Positions 4,521 to 9,005 of a stretch of DNA of 9,005 bases are shown here, piece after piece. The number at the start of each line of letters is the position of its first letter. Position 1 is the stretch's first letter. Both the position numbers and the translations under genes were made by a program. This DNA is from Oscillospiraceae bacterium. GTDB taxonomy: Bacteria; Bacillota; Clostridia; Oscillospirales; Ruminococcaceae. The stretch spans positions 1 to 9,005 of the forward strand of contig JAHHUE010000064.1 of assembly GCA_020024155.1 (NCBI GenBank). Reading direction: 5' to 3'. A model generated the notes under the pieces. It worked only from the letters and a program-made list of their open reading frames with translations, ran no database searches and had not been told where the DNA came from.

Positions 4521-6596
4521 ATGGACTACAAACAATTGAAAATCAAAAACATTCTTGTTGCCGGCCATGCAGGCAGTGGAAAAACAAGTCTTACAGAAGC
4601 TCTCCTTTACATTAACAAGGCAACCGAACGCCTTGGCAGAACAGATGACGGAAATACAGTAAGTGATTTTGATGCAGAAGAAATTAAAAGAAGATGCTCC
4701 CTTTCAAGTGCAATAGCACCTTACAACTACAAAGAATCAAAAGTAAACATTATTGATGTTCCAGGTCTTTTCGATTTTGAATTTGGTATGTACGAAGGTA
4801 TTCAGGCTTGCGAAACTGTCCTTCTTACAGTAAGTGCAAAAGACGGTCTTGAAGTTGGCACAAAAAAAGCTTATAAGCTTGCAGAGAAAAACGGTAAAAA
4901 CACAATGATTTATGTTTCTAAAATTGATGTTGAAAATGCTGACTTCTATAAAGTTTTTGAAGAGTTAAAAACAGAGTTTGGTCCAAAAATTTGTCCGGTT
5001 GTTGTACCGGTGGCAAAAGGCGACGAAACTGTTTATATAGATTTGATAAGCTTTAAAGCTTATGTATATAAAAATGGTGTTGCAGAAGAAGTTGTTATGC
5101 CTGCAACAGGTCACCGTCTTGACGGTCTTGTAACTTCTATAAATGAAGCTGTTGCAGAAACTGATGAAGAATTGTTTGAAAAATACTTCTCCGGTGAACA
5201 GTTTACAAAAGCTGAAATTTTAAAAGGTATTCAAAAAGGTGTTAAAGAGGGTACAATTACTCCTGTTTTGTGTGGTTCAAGCGTAAAACTTGAAGCTTTG
5301 GATTTGCTTTGTGAAACAATTGATAGCCTTGTTCCTTCACCACAGGATACAGAAGGCACAGCTCTTGCACTTGGCAGCACAGATGTTGTTCTTCCATTTA
5401 ATGAAAACAGTCAGGTTGCCGCACTTGTTTTCAAAACAGTCGCAGACCCATTTGTTGGCAAAATGAGCTTTGTTAAAGTTCTCAGCGGCAATCTTAAAGC
5501 AGATTCAAATGTTGTAAACACAACAACCGGCGAAAACGAAAAAATGGGTAAATTGCTCTTTATCCGTGGTAAAAAACAAATTGATGCTGAATATATAAAA
5601 GCAGGCGATATTGGTGCAGTTACAAAACTTGCAAGCGCAAAAACCGGAGATATTCTTTGTGACCCTCAGAATGAATATAAATATCCTAAATTTGAATTTC
5701 CACAACCTACAATGGAAATGTGCATAAAACCAAAGAAAAAAGGCGATGAAGCAAAAATTTCTGCTGCACTTCAAAGAATAATGGAAGAAGACTGCACAAT
5801 CAGCTATCGCCAGGATGCTGAAACTGCTCAACAGCTTATCAAAGGTCTTGGTGAACAGCACCTTGATGTTGTTCTTGCAAAAATGAAAGGCAAATTTGGT
5901 GTTGAAGCAGAACTTTCTACACCAAGAGTTGCTTACAGAGAAACAATACGCAAGACTGTTAAAGCAGAAGGAAAACATAAAAAACAATCCGGTGGTCATG
6001 GTCAATATGGTCATGTTATAATTGAGTTCTCTCCAACAGAAAGTGAAGAACTTGTATTTGAAGAAAAAGTATTTGGTGGTTCTGTTCCAAAGAACTACTT
6101 CCCAGCAGTTGAAAAAGGTTTGCAGAATGCTATTAAATATGGTGTTTTGGCAGGTTATCCTGTTGTTGGACTTAAAGCAACATTGCTTGACGGTTCTTAT
6201 CACCCTGTGGACTCTTCTGAGATGGCATTTAAAATGGCTGCAACACTTGCATATAAATCCGGACTTAAAGAAGCAAGCCCTGTTTTGCTTGAACCTTTTG
6301 GCACACTTAAAGCAGTTGTACCAGCAGTTAATGCAGGTGATGTTATGGGCGAAGTTAACAAACGCCGTGGTCGTGTTATAGGTATGGACCCAGCAGAAGA
6401 CGGTATGCAGGCAGTTTTGGCTGAGTGCCCGATGAGTGAAATGGCAAACTTTACAACATATATACGTTCTCTTACAGCAGGCAGCGGTTATTTTACATTT
6501 GAATTTGTAAGATATGAACAGCTTCCAAGTAATCTTGAAGGCAAAGTTATTGAGGACGCTAAAAACTTTATCGTTGCCAAATATGACGAAGAATAG
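4521..6596 (+). CDS. Elongation factor G-like GTPase (FusA2-type, not the main EF-G)
   Basis: A 691-residue five-domain GTPase with full EF-G architecture. The P-loop GHAGSGKT is at 15-22. The switch I region reads EIKRRCSLSSA (54-64) in place of canonical EREKGITI. G3 is DVPGLFDF (79-86), where main EF-G has DTPGHVDF, so the catalytic His is Leu83. G4 is SKID (133-136) in place of NKMD, and G5 is probably CGSS (251-254). Domain II spans about 285-385. Domain III has GLGEQHLDVVLAKM (442-455), domain IV has QSGGHGQYGHV (489-499), and domain V has EPFGTLKAVVP (591-601) and GEVNKRRGRVIGMD (610-623). These departures mark the EF-G-like/FusA2 family, which occurs beside a normal fusA in many bacteria and whose role is unsettled. 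It probably still binds ribosomes and GTP, but canonical translocation should not be assumed. Its terminator shows it is a single-gene unit. Confidence 0.9.
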   Translation: MDYKQLKIKNILVAGHAGSGKTSLTEALLYINKATERLGRTDDGNTVSDFDAEEIKRRCSLSSAIAPYNYKESKVNIIDVPGLFDFEFGMYEGIQACETVLLTVSAKDGLEVGTKKAYKLAEKNGKNTMIYVSKIDVENADFYKVFEELKTEFGPKICPVVVPVAKGDETVYIDLISFKAYVYKNGVAEEVVMPATGHRLDGLVTSINEAVAETDEELFEKYFSGEQFTKAEILKGIQKGVKEGTITPVLCGSSVKLEALDLLCETIDSLVPSPQDTEGTALALGSTDVVLPFNENSQVAALVFKTVADPFVGKMSFVKVLSGNLKADSNVVNTTTGENEKMGKLLFIRGKKQIDAEYIKAGDIGAVTKLASAKTGDILCDPQNEYKYPKFEFPQPTMEMCIKPKKKGDEAKISAALQRIMEEDCTISYRQDAETAQQLIKGLGEQHLDVVLAKMKGKFGVEAELSTPRVAYRETIRKTVKAEGKHKKQSGGHGQYGHVIIEFSPTESEELVFEEKVFGGSVPKNYFPAVEKGLQNAIKYGVLAGYPVVGLKATLLDGSYHPVDSSEMAFKMAATLAYKSGLKEASPVLLEPFGTLKAVVPAVNAGDVMGEVNKRRGRVIGMDPAEDGMQAVLAECPMSEMANFTTYIRSLTAGSGYFTFEFVRYEQLPSNLEGKVIEDAKNFIVAKYDEE

Positions 6597-6622
6597 CTAC
6601 GACTCCCTTTTTACTTTAACCA

Positions 6623-6659
6623 GCAAAAAATGGCTCACTTATTGTGGGCCTTTTTTGCT
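6623..6659 (+). terminator. Intrinsic terminator of the EF-G-like gene
   Basis: GGCTCAC (6632-6638) pairs with GTGGGCC (6644-6650), with one G-U pair and a 5-nt loop, followed by six T. The outer AGCAAAAAA (6622-6630 region) and TTTTTTGCT (6651-6659) extend the stem across a bulged T at 6631. Confidence 0.88.
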
Positions 6660-6767
6660 TTAACTTTATATATAGTAATAAAAGTAATATTAAAATTGTT
6701 TTTGCATATATTTAACTATAAAATAATAAATTATATATAAATTTATATAAAAAATTAACAAATTATA

Positions 6768-6796
6768 TTGACATTTACGGTATTTGTATATATACT
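6768..6796 (+). promoter_or_regulatory. Near-consensus sigma-A promoter of greA
   Basis: TTGACA (6768-6773), a 17-nt spacer and TATACT (6791-6796) form a nearly ideal vegetative promoter. The AT-rich stretch just upstream (about 6715-6767) could act as an UP element. Transcription should start near 6803, giving a leader of about 65 nt. It is the strongest promoter in the window. Confidence 0.85.
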
Positions 6797-6867
6797 ATAC
6801 TAATGCTGTTAAAGCAAAAGTAGCCCTGTTATAACATGGTTATTTTTAGAAAAGGAGATTTATAAAA

Positions 6868-7338
6868 TTGAGTAAAGAAATTTTATTGACACAAGCAGGT
6901 TATGAAGACCTTGAAAAAGAACTTGAATACCTTAAAACTGAAAAAAGACCAGAGATTGCAGAAAAAATAAAAGTTGCTCGTGGCTTTGGTGACCTTTCTG
7001 AAAACAGCGAATACGACGAAGCAAAAAATGAACAAGGTCTTGTTGAACAACAAATTAACGAAATTGAATACACACTTAAAAATGCTAAAATTGTAAATAA
7101 AGAAGAAATGCAGAAAAGTGGCATCAATGTTGGTGCCCATGTTACTGTTGTGGACGAAGATGGCGACGAAGAACAATATGATATTGTTGGCACAACAGAA
7201 TTTGACCCATTTAACGGTAAAATCAGCCTTGATTCTCCAATCGGTGCTGCTCTTATCGGACACAAAGCAGGTGAAACAGTTGAGGTAAATCTTCCAACTG
7301 GTGCAATTATGAAACTTACTGTCAAAAGTGTTGAATAA
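6868..7338 (+). CDS. greA: Transcription elongation factor GreA (TTG start)
   Basis: GreA enters the secondary channel of stalled RNA polymerase and stimulates cleavage of backtracked RNA. The 156 residues match the family length. The N-terminal coiled coil covers about 8-76, with the acidic tip GDLSENSEY at 41-49 supplying Asp42 and Glu45, the residues that hold the catalytic Mg2+. The C-terminal FKBP-like domain spans about 82-156 and includes PIGAALIGHKAGETVEV (124-140), typical of GreA. Translation starts at TTG (6868): AAGGAG at 6852-6857 is 10 nt upstream, no in-frame ATG lies near, and the next internal Met (81) would delete the coiled coil. The TTG may limit expression from its very strong promoter. 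It is followed by its own terminator and then lysS, the usual greA-lysS neighbourhood of Clostridia. Confidence 0.95.
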   Translation: MSKEILLTQAGYEDLEKELEYLKTEKRPEIAEKIKVARGFGDLSENSEYDEAKNEQGLVEQQINEIEYTLKNAKIVNKEEMQKSGINVGAHVTVVDEDGDEEQYDIVGTTEFDPFNGKISLDSPIGAALIGHKAGETVEVNLPTGAIMKLTVKSVE

Positions 7339-7362
7339 TTGTAAAATGTAATAATTTACAGT

Positions 7363-7389
7363 AAAAAGAGGCGTTTTGCCTCTTTTTTT
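7363..7389 (+). terminator. Intrinsic terminator of greA
   Basis: AAAAAGAGGC (7363-7372) and GCCTCTTTTT (7378-7387) form a perfect 10-bp stem with a 5-nt loop, leading into a run of T. It separates greA from lysS, so the two are at least partly transcribed apart. Confidence 0.92.
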
Positions 7390-7410
7390 GTTGTTATATT
7401 ATATTGTAAA

Positions 7411-7439
7411 TTGTACACTATGATGTTAAAATATATAAT
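7411..7439 (+). promoter_or_regulatory. Probable lysS promoter
   Basis: TTGTAC (7411-7416), a 17-nt spacer and a perfect TATAAT (7434-7439). The start should lie near 7446, giving a leader of about 75 nt. That is too short for a T-box riboswitch, and no T-box sequence is seen. Confidence 0.6.
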
Positions 7440-7521
7440 GATATAGTATTGTGTATCAAAATAATTTAGTTTTTAAGTTAATTTTTAAATAATTAAATAA
7501 TAATAAAATAAGGAGAAAAAA

Positions 7522-9005
7522 ATGGAACAGAAAAATCCAAACATTGAAGTTACAGAAGAAATTTCTTTGAGCGAAATTTTGCAGGTTCGCCGTGATAAGC
7601 TTAAAGCATTGCAAGATAAAGGTCAGGACCCATACGCAAAAACAAAATTCAATGTTACAAGCTATGCTAAAACAGAAGTTGATAACTTCGATGACGAAGC
7701 AGAAGAACATGAAACAATCAGCCTTGCAGGTCGTATTATGTCTAAGCGTATCATGGGTAAAGCAGCTTTTATGGATTTAAGAGACTCATCAGGTAAAATT
7801 CAGCTATATTTAAGACAAGACGCTCTTGGTGTAGATTACTTTAAAGAAGTTTGTACATGGGATATTGGCGATATTGCAGGTGTTTCAGGTCAAGTTTTCC
7901 GTACAAAACACGGAGAAATTTCAGTAAGAGTTAAAGAAATAGAACTTTTGAGCAAATCTTTGCTTCCACTCCCAGAAAAATTCCACGGTCTTAAAGACCA
8001 AGATATGCGTTATCGTCAAAGAGAAGTTGACCTTATCGTTAACCCAGAAGTTAAAGATACATTTGTAAAACGCAGTCTTATTTTGCGTGCTCTCAGAGAA
8101 TTCCTTGATAACCGTGGATTCCTTGAAGTTGATACACCAATTCTCACACCAGTTGAAATTGGCGCATCTGCACGCCCATTCTATACACACCACAATACTC
8201 TTGATATGGATATGGTTCTTAGAATTGAAACAGAACTTTACCTCAAACGCCTTATTGTTGGTGGCTTTGATAAAGTTTATGAAGTTGGCCGTATTTTCCG
8301 TAACGAAGGTATGGACACAAAACATAACCCAGAATTTACATCAATTGAATTGTATCAAGCATATACAGACTACAACGGTATGATGGACCTTGTTGAAGAT
8401 ATGATGAAAACTGTTACACAAAAAGTTTGTGGCACATTGCAGATTCCTTATGATGGAAAAATTATCGATATTTCTCACTGGGAAAGAATGACAATGACAG
8501 AGGCAGTTAAAAAATACTCTGGCGTTGACTTTGACCAAATTAAATCTGATGAAGAAGCTATCGAAATTTCAAACCAACATAATGTAGAACTTCCAGAAGT
8601 GCCTTCAAAAGGTGCTATCCTTGCAGAATTCTTTGACGCATTTGTTGAAGAAAATCTTATTCAGCCAACATTTATCTACGATTATCCAGTAGAAATCAGC
8701 CCACTTGCAAAACGCAAACCTGAAAACCCAATGATGACTGAAAGATTTGAATACTTCATCAACGCAACAGAATTTGGTAACGCATTTAGCGAACTTAATG
8801 ACCCAATTGACCAAAGAGGTCGTTTTGAAAAACAAGTTGCTGACAGAAGAGCTCTTGACCCAAATACAAAAGCTCAGGTTGACTATGACTACGTTACTGC
8901 TTTGGAATATGGTCTTGCACCAACAGGTGGACTTGGTTTTGGTGTTGACAGACTTATTATGCTTCTTACAGATTCTTCTTCAATCCGTGATGTTTTGTTG
9001 TTCCC
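7522..9005 (+). CDS. lysS: Class II lysyl-tRNA synthetase (3' end cut by the window)
   Basis: This enzyme attaches lysine to tRNA-Lys. The frame is open from ATG 7522 to the window edge, giving 494 full codons. It breaks off at IRDVLLF, which normally lies a few residues before the end (DVLLFPTMKP in relatives), so almost the whole protein is present. The anticodon-binding OB fold covers about 66-142 (SLAGRIMSKRIMGKAAFMDL). Class II motif 1 is around 196-210 (NRGFLEVDTPILTP). GASARPFYTHHN (214-225) contributes to the lysine pocket. Motif 2 is FRNEG (259-263) with HNPEFT (268-273), and motif 3 is GLGFGVDRL (470-478) with Arg477. Position 236 is Glu in LRIETELYLKR, where Ala is usual (LRIAxELYLKR). 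AAGGAG at 7510-7515 lies 6 nt upstream of the start. Confidence 0.95.
   Translation, partial: MEQKNPNIEVTEEISLSEILQVRRDKLKALQDKGQDPYAKTKFNVTSYAKTEVDNFDDEAEEHETISLAGRIMSKRIMGKAAFMDLRDSSGKIQLYLRQDALGVDYFKEVCTWDIGDIAGVSGQVFRTKHGEISVRVKEIELLSKSLLPLPEKFHGLKDQDMRYRQREVDLIVNPEVKDTFVKRSLILRALREFLDNRGFLEVDTPILTPVEIGASARPFYTHHNTLDMDMVLRIETELYLKRLIVGGFDKVYEVGRIFRNEGMDTKHNPEFTSIELYQAYTDYNGMMDLVEDMMKTVTQKVCGTLQIPYDGKIIDISHWERMTMTEAVKKYSGVDFDQIKSDEEAIEISNQHNVELPEVPSKGAILAEFFDAFVEENLIQPTFIYDYPVEISPLAKRKPENPMMTERFEYFINATEFGNAFSELNDPIDQRGRFEKQVADRRALDPNTKAQVDYDYVTALEYGLAPTGGLGFGVDRLIMLLTDSSSIRDVLLF

Noticed and set aside
5505..6203. Long open frame on the minus strand (232 codons)
   Set aside because: It lies wholly inside the EF-G-like gene on the opposite strand; its product is Phe/Cys/Asn-rich with no family features, as expected for the complement of a Lys/Glu/Ala-rich gene.
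6809..6845. Possible leader hairpin in the greA mRNA
   Set aside because: Only a short, mismatched stem around CCCTGTTATAACATGG can be drawn; too weak to report as a feature.
7390..7521. T-box riboswitch or other leader control upstream of lysS
   Set aside because: The leader from the likely start is about 75 nt, with no T-box sequence, specifier stem or terminator/antiterminator pair.
8087..8383. Plus-strand open frame of 98 codons inside lysS
   Set aside because: It is out of frame with lysS, which shows all class II synthetase motifs through this stretch; no separate signals are seen.

Overview
The window is AT-rich bacterial chromosome. It has strong AGGAG-type ribosome binding sites, short AT-rich spacers, many intrinsic terminators and proteins that read as Clostridia (Firmicutes), most like gut Ruminococcaceae/Oscillospiraceae. 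That placement is an inference from protein style, from the EF-G-like GTPase and OGG1-type glycosylase, and from the greA-lysS neighbourhood; no rRNA or other marker is present. I see no phage, transposon, CRISPR or tRNA. Most genes are ordinary housekeeping genes.

Left block (1-1901), all on the minus strand. Read in its own direction it holds an 82-residue protein with one C-terminal membrane segment (1653-1901), the 23S rRNA methyltransferase RlmB (813-1568), and the first 263 codons of an unrecognised Lys/Glu/Ser-rich protein running off the left edge (1-791). A 31-nt inverted repeat with 12-bp arms lies just upstream of rlmB.

Divergent junction (1902-2267), 366 bp without a gene. It contains the most striking non-coding signal of the window: about nine copies of a TGTTGAAAAC-like 9-mer, roughly one helical turn apart within sub-groups, including a perfect 25-nt interrupted palindrome. 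The copies resemble variant DnaA boxes, and the junction is where gene orientation flips outward on both sides. A replication origin or secondary DnaA-binding site is the leading hypothesis, unproven.

Right block (2268-9005), all on the plus strand. In order: an OGG1-type 8-oxoguanine DNA glycosylase, class II fructose-bisphosphate aldolase (fba), an EF-G-like GTPase with altered G motifs, transcript-cleavage factor GreA (TTG start), and lysyl-tRNA synthetase LysS, cut only a few residues before its expected end. Strong intrinsic terminators follow fba (two in tandem), the EF-G-like gene and greA, and promoter-like sequences precede most genes, so these look like separately transcribed single-gene units. 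Together they serve DNA repair, glycolysis, translation and transcription elongation; there is no sign of one shared pathway.
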